64,000 bases of DNA from Streptomyces ureilyticus. GTDB taxonomy: Bacteria > Actinomycetota > Actinomycetes > Streptomycetales > Streptomycetaceae. Under the pieces are notes generated by a model, which was given only the letters and a program-made list of their open reading frames with translations, was not told the DNA's origin and did not search any database. Shown piece after piece: positions 51,334 through 60,525 of the stretch (position 1 is its first letter; every line of letters starts with the position of its first letter). The position numbers and the translations under genes were made by a program. Location: contig NZ_JAAKZX010000009.1 in assembly GCF_011045025.1 (NCBI RefSeq), positions 40,534 to 104,533 on the forward strand, given 5' to 3'.

Positions 51334-52011
51334 GTGGCTCCACGACCGTTGCATGAAATCGTCGAACCGGGCTGGGCCAAGGCCCTGGACCCCGTGGCCG
51401 GACGGATCGCCGAGATGGGTGACTTCCTGCGCGCGGAGATCGCCGCGGGACGCACCTATCTCCCGGCCGGGCCGAATGTGCTCCGCGCCTTCCAGCAGCC
51501 CTTCGACGACGTCCGGGTCCTCATCGTCGGCCAGGACCCTTATCCGACACCGGGACATGCGGTGGGGCTGTCGTTCTCGGTCGCACCCGAGGTGCGTCCG
51601 CTGCCCGGCAGCCTCATCAACATCTACCGCGAGCTGAGCAGTGACTTGGGGCTGCCGCAGCCGTCCAACGGCGACCTCACGCCCTGGTCCGAGCAGGGTG
51701 TGCTGCTGCTCAACAGGGCGCTCACCACAGCCCCGCGCCGTCCCGCCGCGCACCGGGGCAAGGGCTGGGAAGAGGTCACGGAACAGGCGATACGGGCGCT
51801 GGCCGGGCGTGGGCGGCCGCTGGTGTCCATCCTGTGGGGGCGCGACGCCCGTAACCTCCGTCCGCTGCTCGGTGACCTGCCGTCGGTGGAGTCGGCGCAT
51901 CCCTCGCCGATGTCGGCGGACCGCGGCTTCTTCGGTTCGCGCCCGTTCAGCCGCGCCAACGACCTGCTGGTCCGTCAGGGCGGCGCACCCGTGGACTGGC
52001 GGCTGCCGTGA
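51334..52011 (+). CDS. ung: Uracil-DNA glycosylase, family 1
   Basis: A 225-residue UDG that removes uracil from DNA in base-excision repair. The catalytic water-activating loop is [37 protein letters not shown] and the minor-groove loop [21 protein letters not shown] complete the signature. GTG start; the stop overlaps the next gene start (GTGA). Confidence 0.95.
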   Translation: MAPRPLHEIVEPGWAKALDPVAGRIAEMGDFLRAEIAAGRTYLPAGPNVLRAFQQPFDDVRVLIVGQDPYPTPGHAVGLSFSVAPEVRPLPGSLINIYRELSSDLGLPQPSNGDLTPWSEQGVLLLNRALTTAPRRPAAHRGKGWEEVTEQAIRALAGRGRPLVSILWGRDARNLRPLLGDLPSVESAHPSPMSADRGFFGSRPFSRANDLLVRQGGAPVDWRLP

Positions 52012-53048
52012 CCGGTCCCGGCGAGACGTCGGGCGTACTGGGTGTGGACTCCGGAGGTTCGGGCCTGCGGGCCGTACTGGTGGTCAAGGGTGGCCAGGAC
52101 GGCCGGAGTACGGCTCCGCTCGAGTCCAGAGAGCCGGTGCGCACGGGGCCGCGCGGCATCGACGCCGGGCACCTTGTGGAGCAACTGGTGCCGATGGCCC
52201 GGCAGTTGATGGCGGACGCGGGGATCACCACGCTCGCCGCCGTCACCGTGGGGGCCGCGGGTTACACCTCGCTGGGTGACTCCTTGCGCGCCGACCTGCC
52301 GTCCGCGCTGGCCCGCGAACTCGGCGTGCGCAGGCTCGCGCTGGCCGCCGACGGGGTCACCGCGTACGTGGGCGCGCTGAGGCAGCGGCCGGGTGCGGTG
52401 GTCGCGGCCGGCACCGGTCTGATCGCGATCGGCACGGAGCTGACGAGCTGGCGCAGAGCGGACGGCTGGGGCCATCTGCTGGGCGACAACGGCGGCGGCG
52501 CGTGGATCGGGCGGGCCGGACTCGACGCGGCCCTGCGCGCGCACGACGGACGGTCCGGGGGCTCGGCCCGGCTCCTGGCGCGCGGCGAGGAGATATTCGG
52601 CCCTGCCGACACCTGGCCCGGGCAGCTCTACCCGCGCACCGACCGCCCCGCCCTGCTCGCGTCCTTCGCACCCGAGGTGGCCGCCTGCGCGGACGGCGAC
52701 CCGGTGGCCACGGACATCCTGGCCGAGGCCGCCCGGCACATCGCCGACGCGGCCCACGCGGTCTGCCCCACCAGTGGCGAGGTCACCGGGGAGGTCCAAG
52801 TCGCCCTTACGGGTGGACTGTTCAAGATGGGCGACCCCCTGCTCGTACCCCTGCGTGCCGCGCTGACGGAACGGCTGCCGTACGCGCGCCAGGTTGCGGC
52901 CGCGGGCGATCCGCTCGCCGGCGCCGTACACATCGCCGCCGACCTGGCCGAGGACCGGCTGACGCTGCCGCGCGAGGAAGACATGCTGCACGTGATCGCG
53001 GAGACCCTCGCGCCCGAGGCCCTCACACCCGAGACCCCGGCACCTTGA
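52008..53048 (+). CDS. BadF/BadG-type N-acetylglucosamine kinase-like protein
   Basis: A 346-residue ASKHA kinase. ATP motif [27 protein letters not shown] with the conserved Asp, AGTGLIAIG and [18 protein letters not shown], then [16 protein letters not shown]. It is most like N-acetylglucosamine kinase or related sugar ATPases. It is translationally coupled to ung by a four-base GTGA overlap, which says little about a shared function. Confidence 0.88.
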   Translation: MTGPGETSGVLGVDSGGSGLRAVLVVKGGQDGRSTAPLESREPVRTGPRGIDAGHLVEQLVPMARQLMADAGITTLAAVTVGAAGYTSLGDSLRADLPSALARELGVRRLALAADGVTAYVGALRQRPGAVVAAGTGLIAIGTELTSWRRADGWGHLLGDNGGGAWIGRAGLDAALRAHDGRSGGSARLLARGEEIFGPADTWPGQLYPRTDRPALLASFAPEVAACADGDPVATDILAEAARHIADAAHAVCPTSGEVTGEVQVALTGGLFKMGDPLLVPLRAALTERLPYARQVAAAGDPLAGAVHIAADLAEDRLTLPREEDMLHVIAETLAPEALTPETPAP

Positions 53049-53082
53049 TCCGTACGTACGCAAAGAGATCAATCCGTACGTA
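53048..53082. repeat. 11-base direct repeat
   Basis: ATCCGTACGTA at 53048-53058 and 53072-53082, 24 bases apart, starting at the sugar-kinase stop and upstream of the CbiX-like gene. Possible regulator site or decaying repeat. Confidence 0.4.
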
Positions 53083-53153
53083 ACTCATCAGACAAAACCG
53101 GACGTATACCGCTCACCTGCACCCTCCCCGAACAGGGGAGCCCCAAAAACCAG

Positions 53154-53168
53154 TAACATGCGGCGCCA
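53154..53168 (+). promoter_or_regulatory. -10 box consistent with a leaderless mRNA
   Basis: TAACAT (53154-53159) ends eight bases before the ATG at 53168 and there is no ribosome-binding site, so transcription would start at or next to the start codon. The -35 region is not convincing. Confidence 0.45.
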
Positions 53169-54091
53169 TGAGCTCCCCCACTGGGCCCGAGTCCGGCCTG
53201 CCAGTACGAATGCCGCGACCCCGCCAGCCCGGGCGGCACCGCCGTCCCGAGCCGCTGTCGGCTCCCGAGGGCGCGCCCGCGCTGCTCCTCGCGGTGCCCG
53301 GCACGCCCAGCGGTGCCGTGCGCAGCCTTGCCGACGAGGTCGTGAGCATCGCACGCTCCGAGCTGCCCGGACTCGACGCCCGGATCGGGTACCTCGACGG
53401 TGACGACTCGGAGTTCCCCACGCTTCAGTCGGTGCTCGTGCACGCCGCCGAGGAGCGCACCGCCCGCTTCGAGCAGGCCCGCGCCGCCGGTGTGGACGTC
53501 AGGGAGCCGGAGGGCCCCGTCGCCGTGGTCGTGCCGCTCCTCGCAGGCCCGGACAACGCGCTGCTGCGCCGTATCCGCCAGGCAGTTATGGAGAGCCGTG
53601 TCGCGGCCGAGCTGACCGATGTGCTCGGCCCGCACCCGCTGCTCGCCGAGGCGCTGCACGTCCGGCTGTCCGAGGCGGGTCTGGCGCGCGCCGACCGCGC
53701 CCGCCTGTTCACCGTGGCGACGGCCGCGGACGGCATCATCCTGGCGTCCGTGGGTGGCGAGGAGGCCGTACAGGCCGCCGGGATCACCGGCATGCTGCTC
53801 GCCGCCCGCCTCGCCGTGCCGGTGATGGCGGCGGCGCTCGACGAGGAGGGCGCGATCGCCTCCACCGCCGAGCAGCTGCGCTCCTCCGGCTCCCAGCAGC
53901 TGGCGCTCGCGCCGTACCTGATCGGTCCCGAGCTCGACTCGACGCTGCTCCACGCGGCCGCGAAGGAGGCGGGCTGCTCCGCCGCCGAGGGGCTCGGCGC
54001 GTACCCGGCGATCGGCAAGCTCGCGCTCTCCAAGTACACGACGGCACTGGGCATCGCGCCGCAGCAGCCGCAGGGCGCGCCGGTGCGCTGA
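53168..54091 (+). CDS. Sirohydrochlorin chelatase / CbiX-like protein
   Basis: A 307-residue protein with two chelatase-like half-domains. ALLLAVPGTPSGAVRSLADEVVSIARSELPGLDARIGYLDG starts the first, LGPHPLLAEALHVRLSEAGL and LRSSGSQQLALAPYLIGPELDSTLLHAAAKEAGCSAAEGLGAYPAIGKLAL lie in the second. The usual leading catalytic His of CbiX (GHGS) is absent: AVPGTPSG stands there instead, so chelatase activity is doubtful. Probably a diverged member with another role. Confidence 0.75.
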   Translation: MSSPTGPESGLPVRMPRPRQPGRHRRPEPLSAPEGAPALLLAVPGTPSGAVRSLADEVVSIARSELPGLDARIGYLDGDDSEFPTLQSVLVHAAEERTARFEQARAAGVDVREPEGPVAVVVPLLAGPDNALLRRIRQAVMESRVAAELTDVLGPHPLLAEALHVRLSEAGLARADRARLFTVATAADGIILASVGGEEAVQAAGITGMLLAARLAVPVMAAALDEEGAIASTAEQLRSSGSQQLALAPYLIGPELDSTLLHAAAKEAGCSAAEGLGAYPAIGKLALSKYTTALGIAPQQPQGAPVR

Positions 54092-54112
54092 CGCCGGCAC
54101 ACACCCTCACGT

Positions 54113-54157
54113 ACGACGAAGGGCCCGCTCCTCTCGCAGGAGCGGGCCCTTCGTCGT
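54113..54157. terminator. Bidirectional terminator (20-bp stem)
   Basis: ACGACGAAGGGCCCGCTCCT pairs perfectly with AGGAGCGGGCCCTTCGTCGT around a CTCGC loop, between the convergent CbiX-like and lactonase genes. Confidence 0.9.
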
Positions 54158-54181
54158 GTCCGCCGTCGTATGGGCCGGCTG

Positions 54182-55222
54182 CTAGTCGAACACCACGCAC
54201 GACGCCGCGGGCGCCTCGATGGAGCCGCCGCGACGCGGGATGCCGGTGTCCGGGTCGAGCCCGAACCAGGTCACGTCGCCGGATCGCTCGTTCGCCACGT
54301 ACAGGAAGCGCCCCGAGGGGTCGAGGGCGAGCGCGCGCGGCCAGTTGCCGCCGCAGGACACCGTGATGACCGGGCGAAGCTCGTCCGCGTCGGCCGCGAG
54401 CACGGAGAGGACGTCCTGGCCCCGGGTGGCGGTCCAGACGAAGCGGCCGTCGGGCGACACGACGATGCCCGAGGGATACGCGTCGCCGTCCGGGGCGACC
54501 GGCAGTACCGGCGTCTCGCCGACCGGCCGCAGGCTGCCCTCGGCGGCGTCCCAGCGGCAGACGGTGACGGTGGGCGCGAGCTCGTTGACCACGTACGCGT
54601 GCTCGCCGTCCGGATGGAACGCCAGGTGGCGGGGCCCCGACCCGGGACGCAGCGCGATCTCGCGGTGCACGGTGAGCGCCCCGTCCCGCAGCGCGCACAC
54701 CCGTACGGAGTCCGTGCCCAGGTCGACGCTCACGGCCCACCGCCCGCTCGGGTCGGGCTGCACCTGGTGGGCGTGCGGGCCCTGCTGACGCGGAGTGTGC
54801 GGGCCCGAACCGGCATGCCGGAGCACCCCGGACGCGGCGCCCTCCAGAGTGCCGTCGGCGCGGAGGGGCACGACGCTGACGCTGCCGGAGCCGTAGTTGG
54901 CGGTCAGGACGTGCCCGGCGTGCACGCAGAGGTGGGTGGGTCCGCTGCCGTCGACCGGGACCGGCGGGCCCGCGCGTTCCGGTTTGTCGCCCTTGACGCG
55001 GAACGCGGCCACCGCGCCCTCGGCGGTCTCGCTGACCGCGTAGAGCATGTCCCCGGCGGGCGACAGCGCGAGGTACGAGGGGTCGGGGACGCCGTCCACG
55101 CTGCCGAGGGCCGTCAGCGCGCCGTTGTCCTCGTTTAGGGCCGCGGCGAGGACACCAAGTCCTCCTGCCGCCGTGAACGAGCCGATGAACGCACGCCGTT
55201 GCCGTCTGCCGCCGTATGCCAC
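54182..55222 (-). CDS. Lactonase family beta-propeller protein
   Basis: A 346-residue seven-bladed propeller of the 6-phosphogluconolactonase/YbhE-type (cyclic-carbohydrate lactonase) family: VPDPSYLALSPAGDMLYAVSE, HQVQPDPSGRWAVSVDLGTD, PRHLAFHPDGEHAYVVNE, ALALDPSGRFLYVANERSGDV. The N-terminus RRQRRAFIGSFTAAGGLGVLAA is basic and then slightly hydrophobic, but a signal peptide is not convincing. It could hydrolyse a sugar lactone; no pentose-phosphate genes lie nearby. Confidence 0.85.
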   Translation of the reverse strand: MAYGGRRQRRAFIGSFTAAGGLGVLAAALNEDNGALTALGSVDGVPDPSYLALSPAGDMLYAVSETAEGAVAAFRVKGDKPERAGPPVPVDGSGPTHLCVHAGHVLTANYGSGSVSVVPLRADGTLEGAASGVLRHAGSGPHTPRQQGPHAHQVQPDPSGRWAVSVDLGTDSVRVCALRDGALTVHREIALRPGSGPRHLAFHPDGEHAYVVNELAPTVTVCRWDAAEGSLRPVGETPVLPVAPDGDAYPSGIVVSPDGRFVWTATRGQDVLSVLAADADELRPVITVSCGGNWPRALALDPSGRFLYVANERSGDVTWFGLDPDTGIPRRGGSIEAPAASCVVFD

Positions 55223-55396
55223 TGCCGTCCCCTCTCGGTACCGCGCTGTCGGGGCGACGGTAGCAGCAGACGATCAAAGGACTGGACCAAGCCGATCGCC
55301 TTTGTGTGACCGCTTGGTGCGTGCTCACGCCCTCGGTTGAGCGCCTGCCCGTCAGAGAGCGTCGCACCTGAGTCGAGTGGCGCCCTTTCCCGCGGT

Positions 55397-56905
55397 TCAG
55401 GAACCGACCAATGGAGAGCGCGGAGAGGTCCCAAGCGGCATCGCCAGCTCCGACAGGGCCTTCTCCAGGCCGTGCAGATGGACGAGGGCTGACTCGGTTT
55501 CCGGCTGATGGGGCGTCTCGCGGGTGGCGGTCGTCACCCGCCTGCTCCGCATCTCGCCGACGGTGAGGGCCTCCACAGCGGCCTCGACCCGCCAGCAGGC
55601 AGCGGCCAGACGGGCGTCATTCGACGCGGTGGGGTCGGTGGCAAGGGAGACCAGACCCCGCACCTCGCGGGCGCAGTCGTCGAGCAGCTCGATGACGTGA
55701 CGGGCGCGCGCCTTCCGAGCACGGAACGGGCTCAGCGGGTGCACCAGCGGGGCGACTGACATCCGTACCCGGCCGAGCAGCAGCTCCAACTCGGCGGCGT
55801 GCGGGGCCGGGTCGGCCTCGGCGTCACCGGCGAGGCGAGCCGCCGCCTCGGCCGTGGCGGCGTGCACGCAGTGCAGTGCCCGCTGGATCCAGGCATCGTT
55901 CGTGGCATGCGTGGTGACCGGCAGCACGAGAACCACGGCCAGCACGGCACACACAGCGCCCACACCGGTCTCTGCGAGCCGGAGCACGAGCAGGCTGGGG
56001 TCCAGCACGCCCAGCAGACCGTAGAGCAGACCGACCATGACCGTCACCACCAGCATCATCCAGGAATACGAAACGGCGGCGGTGTAGAAGATCCCGAAGA
56101 CACAGATGGCGACCAGTCCGGCCGTCGGCGCGGGCGCGCCGTCCAGCGGGATGGCGACCAGCAGACCGACGGCTATACCGATCAACGTGCCGAGGACACG
56201 GCGGAAACCGCGGACCAAGGTCTCGCCGCGGGATGCCGTGTTGACGAAAATCCACCATGCGGTGCCGACGGCCCAGTACCAACGGTCTTCGGAGAGCACC
56301 TGCCCGACGGAAAGCGCGAGCGCGCAGGCAGCAGTGGCCTGGAACGCTTGCCGGGTGGTGGGCCGCGCCAGGCCGGTGCCGGGCAGGGCCGGCGGAGCTG
56401 CGGTGGGCGCGGTACGGCGCTCGATGGGCCAGAATACGAAGCGCACGGCGCCGACCGCCAGGAGGGCCAGGCCCACGGCGGCGTACAGCTCGGGCAGTTG
56501 GGCGGGGGCGGCGTGCAGGAACTGCGTGATGAAGAAGTTCATGAACGCGAAGATCCCGAGCGCGTGGCCGCGCGGGCCCCAGCGGCGAGCGTAGACCCCG
56601 CAGAAGACGACGGCCAGGAACGCGGCGTCGCGGGCCAGGGTGATGCCGTGCAAGGTGGTGGCGAGCGCCAGCAACGGGAATCCGGCGGTGGGCAGCAGGG
56701 CTGTGGTGATCCGCTGGTCACGGACGGTCGCGTCGGTGACAGTGAAGAGGGCGAGCAGTGCCGCGAGCCCTCCGGTGATCGACGCGGTGAGCGAGAGCCC
56801 GCACAGCTCGGACACGGCGACGGCTACGGCGACACCGATGACGGCACGGGTCGCGTTCCTCAGTCGCAGGCGCCCCGGGTCCGGAGCAACGAACATCTTC
56901 TTCAC
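55397..56905 (-). CDS. FUSC family membrane protein
   Basis: A 502-residue inner-membrane protein of the fusaric-acid-resistance/aromatic-acid efflux type. Helical hydrophobic clusters appear in two sets (about residues 18-150 and 190-310), with a cytoplasmic C-terminal region of helices. The start is given as GTG 56905 (VKKMFVAPDPGRLRLRNATRAVIG); ATG at 56896 is equally possible. It probably exports an organic acid or drug. Divergent from the HAD gene across 486 bases carrying a strong palindrome. Confidence 0.82.
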   Translation of the reverse strand: MKKMFVAPDPGRLRLRNATRAVIGVAVAVAVSELCGLSLTASITGGLAALLALFTVTDATVRDQRITTALLPTAGFPLLALATTLHGITLARDAAFLAVVFCGVYARRWGPRGHALGIFAFMNFFITQFLHAAPAQLPELYAAVGLALLAVGAVRFVFWPIERRTAPTAAPPALPGTGLARPTTRQAFQATAACALALSVGQVLSEDRWYWAVGTAWWIFVNTASRGETLVRGFRRVLGTLIGIAVGLLVAIPLDGAPAPTAGLVAICVFGIFYTAAVSYSWMMLVVTVMVGLLYGLLGVLDPSLLVLRLAETGVGAVCAVLAVVLVLPVTTHATNDAWIQRALHCVHAATAEAAARLAGDAEADPAPHAAELELLLGRVRMSVAPLVHPLSPFRARKARARHVIELLDDCAREVRGLVSLATDPTASNDARLAAACWRVEAAVEALTVGEMRSRRVTTATRETPHQPETESALVHLHGLEKALSELAMPLGTSPRSPLVGS

Positions 56906-57391
56906 AGCGGTCGGCCGCCCCCTTGCCGTGGTACGCGCCGCATCCGTGGCAGTCCGGGGTGGTGGACAGCGAGCAGACACAACGAAGGCACCGCGGTCCG
57001 GATCCGGCCTCGTCGCCGTCCGGCGCTACGCGGCGCCGCAAGTACATGGATAAGGCCAAGATAGCCACTCTGGGCCCACTGGCTCAACTGTCATGCCATT
57101 GGCTGCGCCAATGGCACAGCTGATCAGCCTCGGTGTCGACTGATGGGAGGCCAACGGGTCAGACATCACCCAGGTCCTGGGCCGCACGTGGCCTCGATTC
57201 CGGCTCACAGCGAGCCCGTCTGTCCAGCAGCCGTAAACCGACCGCCCGTGAACACCGAACCTGCTTGCGGACCGACCGTATATAGCAGCGAATCCCCGGC
57301 ACCGGCTGTCCACCCCCCGCCCGCGGCGAAGACGAGCTTTCCCCAAGGGCTGTCCCGCAAGCGCCCGCTCGCCGCCTGGCATGATCGACGC
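56906..57391. promoter_or_regulatory. Long intergenic region with a 23-bp palindrome
   Basis: 486 bases between divergent FUSC and HAD genes. TGCCATTGGC (57094-57103) and GCCAATGGCA (57107-57116) form a perfect 10-bp inverted repeat with a TGC centre, about 189 bases before the FUSC start. A TATATA box lies at 57279-57284 before the HAD gene. No convincing protein-coding gene was found. Confidence 0.5.
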
Positions 57392-58171
57392 GTGACCAGT
57401 GAACCTGGGCGGCCGGGCCGCACGAAGTACGTCCTGTTCGATGTCGATGGCACGTTGATCGACGCGGTGAGCAACCAGCGCCGAGTCTGGGCAACCTGGG
57501 CAGAGCGGTACGGGCTGGATGCTGAAGAGGTCTACCGGGTGGCTCTGCAGACGCGACCGATGGAGACGTTCGCTCAGGTCGCTGCGGACCAAGATCCGTG
57601 CGAGTGCCTGGCCACGCTGCACGAACTGGAGGACGAAGACGTCCGATCCGGCGTCTACGCGGCTTTCGACGGCGCATCCGAGCTACTGCACGGCCTGCCA
57701 CCGGGGTCTTGGGCGTTGGTGACCTCGAACTACGAGCACAGGGTGCGCGGCCGTTTCCTGCGGACAGGCCTGCCTGTGCCGGACGTGATCGTGGACGCGG
57801 CTGCTGTCGAGGAGGGCAAGCCCTCTCCCGTCCCCTATCTGCGAGCCGCTGCGCGGCTTGGAGCCGAGCCGGGAGACTGCCTGGTCATCGAGGACGCCCC
57901 GTCCGGAGTGCGGTCCGGGCTGCGTGCCGGGATGACGGTGTGGGGCGTGAACGCCGCTGTCGCGGTGGACGGCGTGCACCGCCAATTCGCCAGTCTGCAC
58001 GAGGCCGTATCGCACATCCTGGCCTTCATATCCGGCCCTCACACTTCATCGTCGACCGCGTCTTCGTACTGGACGCCCCCGAGCACCCAAACCCTGTCTT
58101 CTCCTGCCGCCTCTTCGTCGCCCGACACAGACCATGCGTCACGAGGCCGCCCGCGCACCACATGGCGGTGA
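57392..58171 (+). CDS. HAD superfamily hydrolase (phosphatase-like) with abnormal C-terminal tail
   Basis: Up to 259 residues. Complete HAD signature: VLFDVDGTLID (D17, D19), ALVTSNYEH, EEGKPSPVPYLRAAARLGA and CLVIEDAPSGVRSGLRAG. The domain ends near residue 212 (LHEAVSHIL); the last 47 residues (a Ser/Thr/Pro-rich tail) have weaker codon bias than the +2 frame in the same DNA, so the natural C-terminus may have been lost to an indel near 58030. GTG start; the ribosome-binding site is poor. Confidence 0.8.
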   Translation: MTSEPGRPGRTKYVLFDVDGTLIDAVSNQRRVWATWAERYGLDAEEVYRVALQTRPMETFAQVAADQDPCECLATLHELEDEDVRSGVYAAFDGASELLHGLPPGSWALVTSNYEHRVRGRFLRTGLPVPDVIVDAAAVEEGKPSPVPYLRAAARLGAEPGDCLVIEDAPSGVRSGLRAGMTVWGVNAAVAVDGVHRQFASLHEAVSHILAFISGPHTSSSTASSYWTPPSTQTLSSPAASSSPDTDHASRGRPRTTWR

Positions 58172-58317
58172 ACCCATGGCCGACACCATCTCGATCCGCC
58201 ATGCCCCCCACGCGGTACGCCCGACACCCAGGAGAAACACGTGATAACGCGCCGCCTCGGCCAGGGCCGTTCGTCTCGGAAGAGCCGAATGGCATCCACA
58301 CCGCAGGGTGGCATTGA
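58036..58317 (+). pseudogene. Coding-like remnant in another frame
   Basis: Beginning at 58036 the frame reading SHFIVDRVFVLDAPEHPN then PVFSCRLFVARHR has third positions that are almost all C or G, stronger than the HAD tail frame over the same bases. It stays open to 58317. It has no start codon in a plausible place, so it is either the 3' end of a decayed gene or the displaced C-terminus of the HAD gene after a frameshift. Confidence 0.35.
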
Positions 58318-58499
58318 CCGGACCCTGGGACGGGGCGTGGTGGGCGGCGACGGCTTGGACCTCACGCCACGCTTCGGTCACACCCGGCATAGGGCCATAA
58401 GATCTGGGGCGGCCGTTTAATACAGGCGTTCGGGTGCCAGCAGGGCCGTTCGGGCATGATGAGGAGGTGCCAACGGCACCTGTTCCAGAGGGAGTGGGA
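58172..58499. other. Gap between the HAD and sensor-kinase genes
   Basis: 328 bases after the HAD stop. They hold the end of the shifted-frame remnant (to 58317) and two tiny overlapping open frames, 58176-58244 (22 codons) and 58241-58420, described separately. No convincing promoter pair or hairpin for the sensor kinase is seen. Confidence 0.4.
58241..58420 (+). CDS. Possible 59-residue small protein
   Basis: GTG start with AGGAG six bases upstream (good spacing), 59 residues, VITRRLGQGRSSRKSRMAST…, basic, no recognised domain. A 22-codon frame beginning ATG at 58176 ends across its start (TGA within GTGA). Third-position GC is about 74 %, below that of firm genes here, so it may be spurious. 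Confidence 0.25.
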   Translation: MITRRLGQGRSSRKSRMASTPQGGIDRTLGRGVVGGDGLDLTPRFGHTRHRAIRSGAAV

Positions 58500-60239
58500 A
58501 TGGCGGAGAGCCCAGCACAGGGGCGCAAGGGCCTCCCGACGGCGCCCCAGTTGCGGCTGGATGAGCTCCTGGAGGGGCTGCAGGCACAGGTGGAACAGGT
58601 CCGCGCGGCCCGGGACCGAGTGCACACCCTGCTGGACGCGGTCCTCAGCATCGGCACCGATCTGGATCTCGACGTGGTGCTGCGGCGGATCACCGAGTCC
58701 GCGGTGGCCGTGGTGGACGCGGAATACGGGGCGCTGGGGGTGCTGGGCGAGGAAGGCAGGATCAAGCAGTTCATCACCGTCGGTATCGACGAGGACACCA
58801 TCAAGACGATCGGCCACTATCCCGAAGGTGAGGGCATCCTGGGGCTGCTGATCAGGGAGCCGGAGCCGCTGCGCCTTGCCGACCTCGGCGCACATCCCGA
58901 GTCGGTGGGCTTCCCCGCAGGACATCCGCCGATGACGACGTTCCTGGGAGCGCCGGTGCGCGTACGCGACCGGGTCTTCGGAAACCTGTATCTGACCGAC
59001 AAGCGCGGCGGGGCGCAGTTCGACGACGATGACGAGGCAGTGCTGCGCACGCTCGCGGCAGCGGCCGGTGTCGCCATCGACAACGCCCGCCTGTATGACG
59101 AAACGCGTCGCCGGGAGCAGTGGCTGGCGGCGAGCAGCGAGCTGACCCGCAGCCTGCTGTCGGGAACCGACACCGACCAGGTCCTGCACCAGATCGCCGC
59201 CACCGTCAGAAAGCTGTCCGGCGCCGATCTGGTGACGCTGGCGGTGCCGTTCGAGGGCGGAGACGAGCTGGTCATCGAGGCCGCCGACGGTGAGGGCGCC
59301 GAGCAGGTGCACGGACTGGTGCTGCAGGCCACCACGCTCGCCGCGAAGGTCTACCACTCCAACGAGCGGGTCACCAGCAGTGCGCTGTCCGCCGAGCCGC
59401 AGGCAGGTGGCGGATCAGCGGCACAGCTCGGCCTGGGGCCGGGGTTCCTGCTCCCGCTGGGCGGCGGCGAGAACGTGCGCGGGGTCCTGCAGGTCGCGAA
59501 CCTGCCCGGTGGCGTGGAGTTCTCCGACGCCACCATGGCGATGATCGACGGCTTCACCGACCAGGCCGCACTCGCCCTGGAGATCGCCGAGCACCGGCGC
59601 GAGGCCGAGCAGCTCATGGTCCTCACCGACCGCGACCGCATCGCCCGCGACCTGCACGACCTCGCCATCCAACGGCTGTTCGCCTCCGGGCTGACCCTCA
59701 ACTCCGTCCTCGGCCGCATCTCCGACCGGCCCGAGGCGGCCGAGCGGGTCCAGCGCGTGGTCGACGACCTCGACGACACCATCAAGACCGTACGGGGCAC
59801 GATCTACGCGCTGCGTGAGCGTGACCGTTCCGACGGGCGCGGGGGGCTGCGAGCGAAGCTGCTGGCCGAGACCGACCAGGCCGCCGCCGTGCTCGGCTTC
59901 ACTCCCGCGCTGCGCATGACCGGTCTGCTGGACACCGACGTACCCGCAGGGCACGCCGAGCACCTGCTCGCGGTGCTGCGCGAGACCCTCTCGAACGCCG
60001 CCCGGCACGCACACGCCACCGCGGTGGAGGTCACCGCCGAGACGGACGGCAGGCGGCTCCATCTGCGCGTCGCGGACAACGGCGGGGGCATCGACCCGGC
60101 CGTCACCCGCCGCAGCGGCCTGGACAACCTCCACCGCCGCGCCACCGACCTGGGCGGCAGCTTCACGCTCACACCGAACGAACCCACCGGCACCATCGTG
60201 GAATGGACCGTGCCCCTCCCCTCGCAGACGGAAGCCTGA
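58500..60239 (+). CDS. DevS/DosT-like GAF sensor histidine kinase
   Basis: A 579-residue soluble sensor kinase. GAF-1 (about 45-200) includes GHPPMTTFLGAPVRVRDRVFGNLYLTDK, in which H142 corresponds to the heme-iron ligand of mycobacterial DevS/DosT; GAF-2 follows (about 220-365). The HisKA_3 dimerisation motif DRIARDLHDLAIQRLFASGL holds the phospho-acceptor H386, then a HATPase domain (ETLSNAARHAHA, VADNGGGIDP, GLDNLHRRATDLGGSF). It should sense O2, CO or NO, or redox. ATG at 58500 has GGGAG upstream. No response regulator gene is adjacent; narHJI lie about 2 kb away. Confidence 0.92.
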   Translation: MAESPAQGRKGLPTAPQLRLDELLEGLQAQVEQVRAARDRVHTLLDAVLSIGTDLDLDVVLRRITESAVAVVDAEYGALGVLGEEGRIKQFITVGIDEDTIKTIGHYPEGEGILGLLIREPEPLRLADLGAHPESVGFPAGHPPMTTFLGAPVRVRDRVFGNLYLTDKRGGAQFDDDDEAVLRTLAAAAGVAIDNARLYDETRRREQWLAASSELTRSLLSGTDTDQVLHQIAATVRKLSGADLVTLAVPFEGGDELVIEAADGEGAEQVHGLVLQATTLAAKVYHSNERVTSSALSAEPQAGGGSAAQLGLGPGFLLPLGGGENVRGVLQVANLPGGVEFSDATMAMIDGFTDQAALALEIAEHRREAEQLMVLTDRDRIARDLHDLAIQRLFASGLTLNSVLGRISDRPEAAERVQRVVDDLDDTIKTVRGTIYALRERDRSDGRGGLRAKLLAETDQAAAVLGFTPALRMTGLLDTDVPAGHAEHLLAVLRETLSNAARHAHATAVEVTAETDGRRLHLRVADNGGGIDPAVTRRSGLDNLHRRATDLGGSFTLTPNEPTGTIVEWTVPLPSQTEA

Positions 60240-60525
60240 GCCCCCACCCGGGAGCGCTCAAAGCGCCGAGGAGGGCGCCTGCGGCGTCGGAAGCGGACGG
60301 ACGGCGCAAGCCACGCCACGACCTGGCTTGCCCGGCAGGGCAGTCGCCCAGTTTCGGGTAATACGCCTCCCGGTTGGAGCCGCCGCGGGTGTCCGCGTGT
60401 TCGGTGTGCCAGGCATCGGCGGTGTCATGAGCGGCGATCAGCAGCACCAGGTAGCCCTCGTCCGGGTGCCTGCGGGGCGGGGCGGGTGCCCGGTTCGCGG
60501 GCACGGGAATCAGCGGATCGACCAC
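60169..60525 (-). pseudogene. Coding-like remnant between sensor kinase and aldo/keto reductase
   Basis: The frame reading RRHPDEGYLVLLIAAHDT then ADAWHTEHADTRGGSNREAYYPKLGD has strongly GC-biased third positions over about 60340-60525, and this DNA has no other gene. The frame stays open to 60169, overlapping the kinase gene by 71 bases. A GTG at 60525 could start it (118 codons). Unknown family; a truncated relic is as likely as a small gene. Confidence 0.35.

Noticed and set aside
58039..58365. 108-codon minus-strand frame after the HAD gene
   Set aside because: Its G-first codons are the expected antisense image of the C-ending codons of the plus-strand shifted frame.
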